Shown here: positions 1 to 7,652 of the stretch, one piece after another
Position numbering within the stretch: the first letter of the stretch is position 1
How the letters are laid out: the number at the start of each line of letters is the position of its first letter
From: RGIG1993 sp964564225
Lineage (GTDB): Bacteria > Bacillota > Clostridia > Oscillospirales > CAG-272
Direction: 5' to 3'
Assembly: GCA_964564225.1 (NCBI GenBank)
Contig: CAZMAF010000003.1
Span: 1 to 52,756, forward strand
Length of the DNA: 52,756 nt
Translations under genes and position numbers: made by a program
Notes under the pieces: model-generated
What the model saw: only the letters and a program-made list of their open reading frames with translations
Told to the model about the DNA's origin: nothing
The model's database searches: none

Positions 1-471
1 GGGAACTTTTTGGAAAAAAGTTTCCCCGAGTCCTTTCAAAAAGCTTCGGGACGGGACGAGGACAATATGGTAAAAACACAGTCTGAAAGTTTTTGCGGGG
101 GTATGGTTTTTCGGGGAACTTTTTGGAAAAAAGTTTCCCCGAGTCCTTTCAAAAAGCTTCGGGACGGGACGAGGACAATATGGTAAAAACACAGTCTGAA
201 AGTTTTTGCGGGGGTATGGTTTTTCGGGGAACTTTTTGGAAAAAAGTTTCCCCGAGTCCTTTCAAAAAGCTTCGGGACGGGGAAAAACGATATGGTAAAG
301 GTATAGTCTGAAAGTTTTTGCGGGGGTATGGTTTTTCGGGGAAACTTTTTGGAAAAAAGTTTCCCCGAGCCCTTTTAAAAAGCTTCGGGACGGGGAAAAA
401 TGATATGGCAAAGGCATAGTCTGAAGGTTTTTGCGGGGGTATGGGGGAGCTTTTTTTCAAAAAGCTCCCCC
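1..471. repeat. Tandem array of about 113-bp hairpin repeats (four copies plus a variant end)
   Basis: Units begin at 1, 114, 227 and 339, so the period is 113, 113 and 112 bp. A shortened variant ends the array at 443-471. Each unit opens with an inverted repeat GGGGAAACTTTTT-GGA-AAAAAGTTTCCCC (perfect in the copy at 339). It continues with CTTTCAAAAAGCTTCGGGAC and closes with GTCTGAAAGTTTTTGCGGGG, which can pair imperfectly with that segment to form a second stem. Unit 4 has diverged more than units 1 to 3. Related copies lie at 43428-43653 and, degraded, near 2675-2765. The array has no credible coding content; short open frames across it are repeat artefacts. It looks like a REP/MITE-like dispersed element that was locally amplified. 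The left edge of the window cuts the array, so its true copy number is unknown. Confidence 0.85.
443..471 (-). terminator. Rho-independent terminator downstream of the EEP lipoprotein gene
   Basis: This is a perfect 13-bp stem, GGGGGAGCTTTTT / AAAAAGCTCCCCC, with a 3-nt loop, starting 39 nt beyond the stop codon of the minus-strand gene at 510. On the minus strand the T-rich side of the arm follows the GC-rich part. It is also the terminal, altered unit of the repeat array, so a repeat arm seems to have been used as the terminator. Confidence 0.55.
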
Positions 472-509
472 AAAAAGCGATTATGAAAGAATAACGTCGG
501 GTAATTTTG

Positions 510-2141
510 TCATTTTTTGTAAAATTTTGTCGAAAACTCCACAAAGATTGCCCAGTGGTTTGAAATGTAACCGCCGTTTATTTTGGTGCGGTCGACGATA
601 TGGTTATACACCGTGAAATCACCGTAGGAGGTGAGGACGAAGTCGCTTTTATTGGAAAAGTTCATATTGCTTCCGAATGCGCCGTTTACCGTCGCGCCCT
701 CGTAATGATCGCTTTCTTTCGCAAGACACTCGCTGTCGCTGAAGCGATATTTCGTTGCGATTCCGATTGGTTCGTCGCGGCTGTCACTTTGCATATCGCC
801 TGCGATCAGAACGGGGCAGTCGAACGTGTCGGCGTATTGGAGGATCAGGGCAATGCCGTTTGCCCTTGCCGTTTCCCCGTAGCGATCGAGCGCTGTGTTG
901 ATTACGGCAAATTTTTCGCCTGTTGCGGATTGTTCCAGAATGGCGTAGCTTGCGATTGCGCGCTCTCTGCCGTCCCAGCCGATCGAGGCGAAGGTTGGAG
1001 TGTCGGAAAGCCAGAAATTGCCTGAGTCGATGAGAGTCAGTTTGTCTTTGCGGTAAAAGATCGGATTTTTCACGCTGTTGTCGTCGCCGTTTCTGCCGAT
1101 TCCGACAGAGTCGTACAGCTCGGTCAGGGCGGGGTAGTTCTCGCCCGCCTTATCAAATTCTTCCATCCATGCGGGTGATACGTTCTGCAAGGTGAGAATA
1201 TCGGGATACTCGTTTTTTAGCAGCAAGGTCATCAGGCGGGGATAGCGGAGTGTAACGGCATTTTCGCCGTAGCCGGCTTCAGAGACGTTCAGGGAAAGCA
1301 GTGAAAGTCTTTCGCTTTCGGCGGCGTTCGGAAAACTGCTGTCGCGGATATCTTTTTCGGTTCTGAGCTTAGCGAGCAGCGCGCATACCCGCTCGCTTCG
1401 CGTTCCGGCGTCACTGTGGGAAAGGGTGATGGCGCCGTCACTTATCGAAAGCTCGCAGTCGGCAGAGGTGATCGTCAGGGTAAAGGGAGGACGGTTGTCT
1501 TCCTCTGTTGTATATAATGGCAGGGTATGTCCCGTTAGCTTGCGGATGCCGTTTTGCAGAGCGAGAGCATCCTTTTCGGTTGAGGCGTCATAAAGAATGC
1601 CGATCTCGTTTGCGGTATGTCCGAGTATGGAAAGCTTGTCGATCTCATATTCGCCGTTTATACGAAGGGCGTAGTTTTCGGGCAGAACGAGAGAGTCTTG
1701 CGTTTCTTTGAAAAACAGCGCGTTAAAATGGAGGATGGCGGTTGCCGTTGATTGTGCTGAGCCTCCCACTACGGTAAGCTTGCCGTTTGTAAAGCCGATG
1801 AAATAATCATTTTCGCGAAGGTTTTCTGCCGCTTTCTTGCTTTCGGGGCGATTGGTTTTTCCGATGAGGATTTCGAGCCTGTCGGGGGAGTCGCCCTCGG
1901 CAAGATAGTCGCTTTTAAAGATGATAGCACCGTTTGCGTTTTGTCGGATATTGTCTTCAAGCGTTTTTAGTGCCGTTTGGCAGTCGCCGCCCTCAAGATA
2001 GTCCTGTGGGTAAACGATGGCATAGTCTGACCTCGCATTTTCCATCAATACAACGGTTTTCGACTCGCTTCGACAGCTACATGCGGCGAAAAACAGGATG
2101 AGCGAAACGCAAAACAGCAGATGAATGAGCGCTTTCATCAT
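510..2141 (-). CDS. Lipoprotein with a C-terminal endonuclease/exonuclease/phosphatase (EEP) fold, catalytic residues altered
   Basis: The 543-residue protein starts with a lipoprotein signal (MMKALIHLLFCVSLILFFAAC, lipobox FAAC about residue 21), so it should be anchored on the outer face of the membrane. Residues about 30-170 look like the small N-terminal domain often found before glycosidase or EEP domains (EILIGKTNRPES motif). Residues about 280-535 match the EEP family in order: LSLNV, LTLQN, the FYRKD strand, NTALDR, AGDMQ and ISNHW. Several catalytic positions differ from the family pattern: QE is QN (about residue 320), NTHLD is NTALD (about 417), GDFN is GDMQ (about 451) and SDH is SNH (about 528). 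Nuclease or phosphatase activity is therefore doubtful. The ATG directly abuts the trmL stop codon and has no good SD, so translation is probably coupled. The first of two adjacent ATGs is used here. Confidence 0.8.
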   Translation of the reverse strand: MMKALIHLLFCVSLILFFAACSCRSESKTVVLMENARSDYAIVYPQDYLEGGDCQTALKTLEDNIRQNANGAIIFKSDYLAEGDSPDRLEILIGKTNRPESKKAAENLRENDYFIGFTNGKLTVVGGSAQSTATAILHFNALFFKETQDSLVLPENYALRINGEYEIDKLSILGHTANEIGILYDASTEKDALALQNGIRKLTGHTLPLYTTEEDNRPPFTLTITSADCELSISDGAITLSHSDAGTRSERVCALLAKLRTEKDIRDSSFPNAAESERLSLLSLNVSEAGYGENAVTLRYPRLMTLLLKNEYPDILTLQNVSPAWMEEFDKAGENYPALTELYDSVGIGRNGDDNSVKNPIFYRKDKLTLIDSGNFWLSDTPTFASIGWDGRERAIASYAILEQSATGEKFAVINTALDRYGETARANGIALILQYADTFDCPVLIAGDMQSDSRDEPIGIATKYRFSDSECLAKESDHYEGATVNGAFGSNMNFSNKSDFVLTSYGDFTVYNHIVDRTKINGGYISNHWAIFVEFSTKFYKK

Positions 2142-2633
2142 TTACATGGTTTTGAGATGCCCTTCTTCGCTCAGCGTGACAAAATCGCGCTGGCGGAGAA
2201 CCTCGTAAACGGCAACGGCGGCAGCATTCGAGAGATTCAGACAGCGAAGCCCCGGAAGCATCGGGATGCGTACCGATTTTTCATAATTTTCCTTAATGAG
2301 CCATTCGGGAAGTCCTGCCGTTTCTTTACCGAATACGAGATAGACCGTTTCGGGATAGGTAACGCGTGTGTGGTTTTGCGCTGCCTTTGAGGTAAAGAAA
2401 TAGAGAGCGTCGTTCTGATGAATCGAAAGAAATTCCTCAAGGTTTTCGTAATAGGTGATGTCGAGCTTGTCCCAATAGTCAAGCCCTGCGCGCTTCAGTT
2501 TGGCGGCATCGGGTGTGAAGCCCATTGGCTTGACGAGGTGGAGCGATGCGCCCGTTGCCGCGCAGGTGCGGGCAATATTTCCCGTGTTTTGCGGAATTTC
2601 AGGCTCGATGAGTACGATATGGATTTGTTTCAT
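2142..2633 (-). CDS. trmL: tRNA (cytidine/uridine-34 2'-O)-methyltransferase TrmL
   Basis: This is a 163-residue SPOUT methyltransferase. It methylates the 2'-O of the wobble nucleotide 34 of certain leucine tRNAs with S-adenosylmethionine. Family motifs are plain: IVLIEPEIPQNTGNIARTC at the N-terminus, LVKPMGF, then the C-terminal trefoil knot with YLVFGKETAGLP, RIPMLPGLRCLNLSNAAAVAVYE. The length matches the family (about 155-165). The frame stays open upstream to 2768, but that extension is low-complexity and unlike the family, and the ATG at 2633 has a GAAAGG SD, so the shorter start is chosen. It lies just upstream of, and stop-to-start with, the EEP lipoprotein gene. Confidence 0.95.
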   Translation of the reverse strand: MKQIHIVLIEPEIPQNTGNIARTCAATGASLHLVKPMGFTPDAAKLKRAGLDYWDKLDITYYENLEEFLSIHQNDALYFFTSKAAQNHTRVTYPETVYLVFGKETAGLPEWLIKENYEKSVRIPMLPGLRCLNLSNAAAVAVYEVLRQRDFVTLSEEGHLKTM

Positions 2634-2674
2634 AGCAAGTGCCTTTCGGTGAGTGATGAAATAATCAACGGTAG

Positions 2675-2765
2675 TCTGCGGGAGCTTTTTTAAAAAACAA
2701 CTCCGTTTTAAAACCTTCCGAACCGGGCGAAAACAAAATCGGAAAGATACGGTTTTGAAGTGTAT
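2675..2765. repeat. Degraded copy of the hairpin repeat
   Basis: Within the 186-bp gap between the ABC-F gene and trmL there is GCGGGAGCTTTTTT-aaaaaacaa-CTCCG. It is followed by TTTTAAAACCTTCCGAACCGGGCGAAAA, which resembles the TTTTAAAAAGCTTCGGGACGGGGAAAAA part of the array at 339-440. Pairing has decayed. A separate stem, CCGCTTCATCAGAA / TTCTGATGCGG (2778-2812), sits just past the ABC-F stop codon and might be a weak terminator on the minus strand, although it has no clear T tract. Confidence 0.4.
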
Positions 2766-2819
2766 CAAAAGGTTTTACCGCTTCATCAGAATTTGAAGGT
2801 GTTCTGATGCGGCAGCGGA

Positions 2820-4421
2820 TCACTCCTCTGTATTCAGTTTTTGCGCGATATATTCGTCGTAGGTGATCTGTCTGTCGTAGAAATGGCCTGCGGTGACGTC
2901 GATAATGCGGTTTGATACCGTTTGCACGAACTGATGGTCGTGTGAGGTGAAGAGCAACACCTCGGGAAAGCGAACGAGTCCGTTGTTTAAAGCCGAGATT
3001 GATTCGAGGTCGAGGTGGTTGGTGGGTTCGTCGAGAATCAGGACGTTTGCGCCCGAAAGCATCATTTTGCAAAGCATCATTCTCACTTTTTCGCCGCCCG
3101 AGAGGACAGATGCTTTTTTGTGTACCTCGTCGCCCGAAAAGAGAAGTCTGCCAAGCCAGGAGCGCACGTCCGACTCGTAAACAAGGTCGGAATAACCTCT
3201 CACCCAATCGACGAGCGAGTCCTCTCTGCCCTCGAAATAGGGGGAGTTGTCGGCGGGGAAGTAGGACAAGGAGGTGGTAACGCCCCATTTAAAAGTGCCT
3301 TCGTCGGGTTCAAGCTCGCCTGCGAGGATTTTAAAGAGTGTTGTTCTTGCCACCGCGTCGTCGCCGATAAAGGCGATCTTGTCGTGCGGATGTACGGTAA
3401 AGGATACGTTGTCGAGGATTTTTTTGCCGTCAACGGTCTTGGAAATGCCGTCCACGGTAAGAACGTCCTTGCCGATCTCGCGGTTCGGTTTGAAATCCAC
3501 GAAGGGAAAGCGGCGCGAGGATACGCCCTCGTCCTCGAGGGTAATATTGTCGAGTAGCTTTTTGCGGCTCGTCGCCTGTTTCGATTTTGAAGCGTTTGCT
3601 GAGAAGCGCGCGATAAATTCTGTCAATTCGCGGATCTTCTGTTCTGCCTTCTTGTTCTGCTCGCGGATCTGTCGCTGACGGATCTGGGTGTATTCGTACC
3701 AGAAATCGTAGTTTCCCACGACGGTTGTGATCTTGCCGAAATCGACGTCAACGATATGCGTGCAGACTTTATTGAGAAAATGGCGGTCGTGCGATACGAT
3801 GATGACGGTGGAACTGTCAAGTCCCATTAAAAAATCTTCAAGCCACGCGATGGTTTTGAGATCGAGGTGGTTGGTAGGCTCGTCCATCAGCAGTACGTCC
3901 GGATTTCCGAAGAGCGCTTGCGCGAGCAATACCTTTACCTTTTCGTCGCCCGGGAGGGTGTTCATCATGGCGTAGTGCAGCGCGGTTTCGATTCCGAGGC
4001 TGTTCAAAAGAATTTCGGCGTTGCTTTCGGCGCTCCAACCGTCCATTTCGGCAAAACGTTCCTCCAGCTCGCAAAGGCGCATGCCTTCTTCTTCGCTCAT
4101 ATCTTCCTTTGCGTAAAGCGCTTCTTTTTCGGCGATGATGCGGCAAAGCGTTTCGTTTCCGTGCAAAACGGTCTCGAGAACGGTGTAGCCGTCGTAGAGA
4201 TAGTGGTCTTGCTTCAGCACTGAGATGCGTTCCTTGGGATCGCGCAGCACTTCGCCCTCGTCCGGCTCAAGCTCGCCGGAAAGTATTTTCAAAAAGGTGG
4301 ATTTTCCCGCGCCGTTTGCGCCGATGATACCGTAGCAGTTGCCTTGTGAGAAGGTCAGGTCGGCGTGACGGAACAGGCTTCTGCCGCCGTACTGAAGACC
4401 GACGTCGATGGTTTTTAACAT
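2820..4421 (-). CDS. ABC-F family ATPase, YbiT-like
   Basis: The 533-residue soluble protein has two ABC domains and no membrane segment, as in ribosome-associated ABC-F translation factors. Similarity to YbiT runs along its length (GIIGANGAGKST, EEMDGW-like helical insert, SHDRHFLNKVCTHIVDVDFG, RFSANASKSKQATSR linker). The first P-loop is canonical (residues 34-41). The first signature is degenerate (LPGDEK), as in YbiT-like proteins. Both Walker B motifs are intact (LLMDEPTNHLD, LILDEPTNHLD), and the second signature is LSGGEK. The second P-loop reads GDDAVARTT, with Arg at about residue 359 where Lys is expected and two glycines missing. The ATG at 4421 has a GGAG SD; an in-frame ATG 12 codons upstream is less likely. 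It has its own promoter, divergent from the first lipoprotein gene. Confidence 0.88.
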   Translation of the reverse strand: MLKTIDVGLQYGGRSLFRHADLTFSQGNCYGIIGANGAGKSTFLKILSGELEPDEGEVLRDPKERISVLKQDHYLYDGYTVLETVLHGNETLCRIIAEKEALYAKEDMSEEEGMRLCELEERFAEMDGWSAESNAEILLNSLGIETALHYAMMNTLPGDEKVKVLLAQALFGNPDVLLMDEPTNHLDLKTIAWLEDFLMGLDSSTVIIVSHDRHFLNKVCTHIVDVDFGKITTVVGNYDFWYEYTQIRQRQIREQNKKAEQKIRELTEFIARFSANASKSKQATSRKKLLDNITLEDEGVSSRRFPFVDFKPNREIGKDVLTVDGISKTVDGKKILDNVSFTVHPHDKIAFIGDDAVARTTLFKILAGELEPDEGTFKWGVTTSLSYFPADNSPYFEGREDSLVDWVRGYSDLVYESDVRSWLGRLLFSGDEVHKKASVLSGGEKVRMMLCKMMLSGANVLILDEPTNHLDLESISALNNGLVRFPEVLLFTSHDHQFVQTVSNRIIDVTAGHFYDRQITYDEYIAQKLNTEE

Positions 4422-4539
4422 AGTGACTCCTTGATTTTTACGGTGTATTTTCCGCATGGCGTTTACATAACTGATTTTTTACCTGTTTTTTACATTGAAA
4501 TGTAATAACGCTAAACGCGGCAACGCTGAATGCATTAAC

Positions 4540-4567
4540 ATTATACGGAAAAACAAGGGAATGTCAA
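4540..4567 (-). promoter_or_regulatory. Sigma-A promoter for the ABC-F gene
   Basis: On the minus strand the -35 is TTGACA (4562-4567) and the -10 is TATAAT (4540-4545). Both are consensus hexamers, with a 16-bp spacer, about 120 bp upstream of the ATG. Confidence 0.75.
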
Positions 4568-4681
4568 GCTATTTTGAGTAAATCTCCGGCTGTCTTGCCA
4601 AAATAAAGCGAGTCGGGTTAAAGAAAAATAAGGATATGATTTAATTTTTATCGGATTTTTGAAAAAAATATAAAAAAGTGC

Positions 4682-4710
4682 TTGCATTTTATTGCTTTCT
4701 ATGTTACAAT
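4682..4710 (+). promoter_or_regulatory. Sigma-A promoter of lipoprotein 1
   Basis: TTGCAT (4682-4687), a 17-bp spacer and TACAAT (4705-4710). The position matches the promoters of the two paralogs. Confidence 0.7.
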
Positions 4711-4719
4711 CTGTGTCGT

Positions 4720-4790
4720 ATGGTATGAAAAGGTATACCGATAACAAATTTTGGCAATATGCCACTCTTACAGCGGTAAGAAAGAAAGGA
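4720..4790 (+). promoter_or_regulatory. Three-hairpin 5' leader of lipoprotein 1
   Basis: Hairpin 1 is GGTAT / ATACC (4722-4726 with 4735-4739). Hairpin 2 is TGGCA / TGCCA (4752-4756 with 4760-4764). Hairpin 3 is TCTTAC / GTAAGA (4766-4771 with 4776-4781) and is followed at once by the SD AAAGGA (4785-4790). The same three positions form hairpins of different sequence in the two paralog leaders, which supports real RNA structure. Confidence 0.6.
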
Positions 4791-4799
4791 ACTAACAGT

Positions 4800-5960
4800 A
4801 TGAAAAAGATTCTTCTTTTTGTTCTGGCAGCGCTCGTTCTGGTTTCTCTCGTTGCTTGCGGCGGCGAAACCACGACGGAAACTACCACGACACAGACTCC
4901 CGGTACGACAGCGGCTCCTGACAACGGCGACAATGTTACTACCGACGGCGGCAGCAATGATGATACCCCCCCCACTCAGGAGGAGGAAGGTATCAACATT
5001 ATTTCCGGCGAGCTCGAGTATATGGCAATCAACGCCTTCAGAATGGGCGGCGGCGTTCGCGCCGGTACTTTTGAAAACTGGCATACCGGCGATGACTGGT
5101 ATTATGTTTTCGGTATTGACGACGTTGAAGCAATGATTAACGAGCAGCTTTTTGAGTATGATCTCGAAAGCGACCGTGTATTCCCTTGGTCGGATTTCAA
5201 GTGGATTCTTGTTATTGACGACGAAGCAATCGAAATTACCGAATTCTATTGCGTAGCCAGAACGGGCTTTAACTGGGTCCGTTGCAAGATGCCTGAATCG
5301 TGGACGTTCAAGGAAGACGGTCACGCTTATGACATCAAGGTTCAGATCTGTGATGCTGCAGACGATACGGTCGTTTATTATGCTTGGCTCACCGATCCCG
5401 ATCTTGCAGGTCCTTATGAATTCTCGCTTCCCACGCCTACTGCGATGGTTGCTGACCCCAACGGCGGCGCGGATCTTGAAAAAGAAGTTCTTCTGAGCAA
5501 CGGTCAGGTAGTAGCTCTCGGCGGTCCTGTAGGTTCTGCTACGAGCGAGCTTTATCCCAACGTTTTCGACGATAGCTTCGATACTAAGCTTTGCACCAGA
5601 GATATGACTCAGAATCTCGTATTCCAGATTGCTGACGACGTATGGAAAGAGACCATTCAGGTCACCTCGTTCTCGATCGTAGGTGCTAATGACGACGCAA
5701 AACATACCGACAGAGTTCTTTCCAAGTTCAGAATCGAAGGTGCTTATGACAGTGGCGATGAAGATGCCGATTGGCAGACTGTTCTTGAAATTGACAAGAG
5801 CGACGATTTCGGTGACGTCGTAAACTACGGCGAGCGTCACTACGAGCTTGATGAGGCTGTAAACTACAAGTATTACAGACTTATTGTTCTTGGTTCGGAT
5901 GACTCTGCGAAAGAGATCTATCAGCTTTCTGAAATTCTCGTTTATATTTCTCAGGACTAA
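4800..5960 (+). CDS. Lipoprotein paralog 1 with a C-terminal F5/8-type C-like domain
   Basis: The 386-residue protein has a type II signal peptide with lipobox LVAC (Cys about 20) and then a Thr-rich linker (GGETTTETTTTQTPGTT), so it should be surface-exposed. The middle (about 65-220) has no family I recognise. The C-terminal 150 residues resemble a discoidin (F5/8 type C) galactose-binding fold: the SIVGANDD strand, KFRIEGAYDSGDEDADWQ, then YGERHYELDEAVNYKYYRLIV and a final QLSEILVYI strand. A carbohydrate- or wall-binding role is inferred from that fold only. The ATG at 4800 follows AAAGGA by 9 nt; the upstream frame to 4692 is untranslated leader. It has its own promoter and terminator and is the first of three tandem paralogs. 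Confidence 0.8.
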   Translation: MKKILLFVLAALVLVSLVACGGETTTETTTTQTPGTTAAPDNGDNVTTDGGSNDDTPPTQEEEGINIISGELEYMAINAFRMGGGVRAGTFENWHTGDDWYYVFGIDDVEAMINEQLFEYDLESDRVFPWSDFKWILVIDDEAIEITEFYCVARTGFNWVRCKMPESWTFKEDGHAYDIKVQICDAADDTVVYYAWLTDPDLAGPYEFSLPTPTAMVADPNGGADLEKEVLLSNGQVVALGGPVGSATSELYPNVFDDSFDTKLCTRDMTQNLVFQIADDVWKETIQVTSFSIVGANDDAKHTDRVLSKFRIEGAYDSGDEDADWQTVLEIDKSDDFGDVVNYGERHYELDEAVNYKYYRLIVLGSDDSAKEIYQLSEILVYISQD

Positions 5961-6001
5961 TTTCCCCGGTGCGTAATTAACACGCTGAAATTACATTTTG
6001 A

Positions 6002-6040
6002 AACAGCCCCGCTTCTTGAAGTGAAGCGAGGCTGTTTTTG
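6002..6040 (+). terminator. Terminator of lipoprotein 1
   Basis: The stem is AACAGCC-c-CGCTTC / GAAGCG-a-GGCTGTT, followed by a short T run (GGCTGTTTTTG). Confidence 0.85.
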
Positions 6041-6095
6041 CTGGTTTTTTTGAAAAAAGCAAACTTTAAAAATTTATAAATTTTCATAATATCTC

Positions 6096-6124
6096 TTGAA
6101 AAAGTGTGAGGATTATGATACAAT
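6096..6124 (+). promoter_or_regulatory. Sigma-A promoter of lipoprotein 2
   Basis: TTGAAA (6096-6101), a 17-bp spacer and TACAAT (6119-6124). The spacer end GGATTATGA is shared in part with the promoter of lipoprotein 3 (CGGTTATGA). Confidence 0.75.
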
Positions 6125-6135
6125 ATATAGGAAAG

Positions 6136-6205
6136 CAAGGGCGCATGCCCTGTTTAATAAAAAAAGGCGTGAACGCCACGATCGGAAAACGATCGAAAGA
6201 AAGGA
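6136..6205 (+). promoter_or_regulatory. Three-hairpin 5' leader of lipoprotein 2
   Basis: Hairpin 1 is AGGGC-GCAT-GCCCT (6138-6151). Hairpin 2 is GGCGT / ACGCC (6166-6170 with 6173-6177). Hairpin 3 is CGATCG / CGATCG around GAAAA (6179-6184 with 6190-6195). The SD AAAGGA (6200-6205) follows directly. Positions match the other two leaders although the stem sequences differ. Confidence 0.6.
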
Positions 6206-6215
6206 CTGCATACCG

Positions 6216-7406
6216 ATGAAAAAGATTTTTCTTTTTGCTATGGCAGCGCTCGTTCTGGTTGCTCTCGTTGCTTGCGGCGGCGAAACCACGACGGAAACTA
6301 CCACGACACAGGCGCCTGCTACGACGACCACGACGGAGCCTGTTGAGAGCAGCACGACGCCCGTCAGCACCACAGAGACTCCTATTGAAGACGGAGAGGA
6401 GCCTCTTTATAAGGAAGGCATTAACATTCTGAACGGCGATATTCCTTATATGGCAATTGAAGCCTTTAAAATGAGCGAGCGTGCCGTTGCCTTTGAAAAC
6501 TGGCACGAGGCGCTTGGTTTTAACTGGGCGGTAGTTATTGCAATGTGCGAATCCGAGCAGAACATTATTGCAGAGGTACTTGATTATGACACAGAAACAG
6601 GGCTTGCTCCTGCCCGTCAGGAATACAAGTGGGTTCTTGTTATCAATGGAGAAGAAAAGGTTGTTACCAATTTCTACAACTCTGCATCGGGCAATTACGT
6701 ATACGTTCGTATGGACCTTGGTCAAGACTGGACGTTTGAACAGGGCTCGAAGGATTACGATATTTCGCTCAAGATCTGTGACTATTTCTCCGACGAGATT
6801 GTTTACTGGGCATATCTAACCGACCCCAATCTTGCGGGTGTTTACAGCTTTGCGCCTCCTACGGAAATCGACATGATTCCCGATCCCGACGGTGGTGCAG
6901 GTGAAGATGAATATCTTCTCACCAAGGACATGATCGAGCTTCTTGCCGGACCTGAACAAACTGCGGCGGGCGAATTCTACGGCGCGATTTTTGATGGCAA
7001 CGCAGGAACCAAGCTTTGCACGAGAGATATGACCAAGGATATTATCTTTGCTATTTCCGATTCGGTATATAACCCGAATCTTGCGCTTACCTCAATTTCG
7101 ATCGTTGGCGCTAATGACGACGAAAACCGTCCCAACAGAGCTATTACCAAGTTTATTCTTTACGGCGCAGACAGTGGCGATGAAGATGCCGATTGGCAGC
7201 CTGTTCTGACGGTCGATATCCGCGACAGCTTTATTGCCACGAACTACGGTGAGCGTCACTATGTGCTTCCTGAGGCCTCGAATTATCAGTATTATAAGCT
7301 CGTCGTCCTTGATCCTCAGCTTGATGAAGGCAGAGAACACAAGGGTCCGATCTATCAGTTCTCCGAACTTCTTCTTTACGTTGAAACGGCTTCGATTGCG
7401 GGCTGA
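6216..7406 (+). CDS. Lipoprotein paralog 2 with a C-terminal F5/8-type C-like domain
   Basis: This 396-residue protein has the same plan as its neighbours: signal peptide with lipobox LVAC, then a long Thr/Pro/Ser-rich linker (about residues 21-60, rich in TTT and TTP). A middle domain follows (INILNGDIPYMAIEAF is shared with paralog 1, as are ENWH and LTDPNLAG). The C-terminal discoidin-like domain carries TSISIVGANDD, DSGDEDADWQ and YGERHYVL, and ends in FSELLLYV. It is closest to paralog 1 in the middle domain. The ATG at 6216 is set by the AAAGGA SD 10 nt upstream. Function is unknown beyond probable surface display and ligand binding. Confidence 0.8.
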   Translation: MKKIFLFAMAALVLVALVACGGETTTETTTTQAPATTTTTEPVESSTTPVSTTETPIEDGEEPLYKEGINILNGDIPYMAIEAFKMSERAVAFENWHEALGFNWAVVIAMCESEQNIIAEVLDYDTETGLAPARQEYKWVLVINGEEKVVTNFYNSASGNYVYVRMDLGQDWTFEQGSKDYDISLKICDYFSDEIVYWAYLTDPNLAGVYSFAPPTEIDMIPDPDGGAGEDEYLLTKDMIELLAGPEQTAAGEFYGAIFDGNAGTKLCTRDMTKDIIFAISDSVYNPNLALTSISIVGANDDENRPNRAITKFILYGADSGDEDADWQPVLTVDIRDSFIATNYGERHYVLPEASNYQYYKLVVLDPQLDEGREHKGPIYQFSELLLYVETASIAG

Positions 7407-7434
7407 TCTGACGTTGCTGAGTTAAGATTATCTG

Positions 7435-7470
7435 CTATCCTCACTTCTTTGAGAGTGAGGATAGTTTTTT
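7435..7470 (+). terminator. Terminator of lipoprotein 2
   Basis: The stem is CTATCCTCACT / AGTGAGGATAG with loop TCTTTGAG, followed by TTTTTT. Confidence 0.92.
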
Positions 7471-7532
7471 GTAAATTGTTATAATAAAGCCGTGATTTTT
7501 GAAATTTATTTGTAAAAAAATTATAAACACCC

Positions 7533-7561
7533 TTGAAAAAGCGGAACGGTTATGATATAAT
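7533..7561 (+). promoter_or_regulatory. Sigma-A promoter of lipoprotein 3
   Basis: TTGAAA (7533-7538), a 17-bp spacer and the consensus TATAAT (7556-7561). Confidence 0.8.
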
Positions 7562-7569
7562 GTCAATGA

Positions 7570-7641
7570 AAACAGGGCGGTGCGCGCTCTGTTTACTAAA
7601 AATGGCATGAATGCCACAACCAAAACGGTTGAAAGAAAGGA
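7570..7641 (+). promoter_or_regulatory. Three-hairpin 5' leader of lipoprotein 3
   Basis: Hairpin 1 pairs AAACAGGGCG with CGCTCTGTTT (7570-7579 with 7585-7594, one G-U). Hairpin 2 is GGCAT / ATGCC (7604-7608 with 7611-7615). Hairpin 3 is CAACC / GGTTG (7617-7621 with 7627-7631). The SD AAAGGA is at 7636-7641. Compared with the other leaders, both arms change together. Confidence 0.6.
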
Positions 7642-7652
7642 ATGCATACTGT

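Larger units (their letters stand above)
4422..4799. other. Divergent intergenic region between the ABC-F gene and lipoprotein 1
   Basis: These 378 bp hold a minus-strand promoter for the ABC-F gene (4540-4567) and a plus-strand promoter and structured leader for lipoprotein 1 (4682-4790). The stretch 4570-4680 is AT-rich and nothing else is recognisable in it. The ABC-F transcript would have a leader of about 110 nt in which I see no convincing leader peptide or attenuator. Confidence 0.6.

Noticed and set aside
93..544. Small genes within the left-end array
   Set aside because: The frames run through the 113-bp repeat units and stop where the repeats end; translated products are repeats with no domain.
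4704..5840. Long minus-strand open frame (378 codons) opposite lipoprotein 1
   Set aside because: It lies entirely antisense to a well-supported gene with SD, signal peptide and conserved domain pattern, and shows no family motifs or SD of its own.
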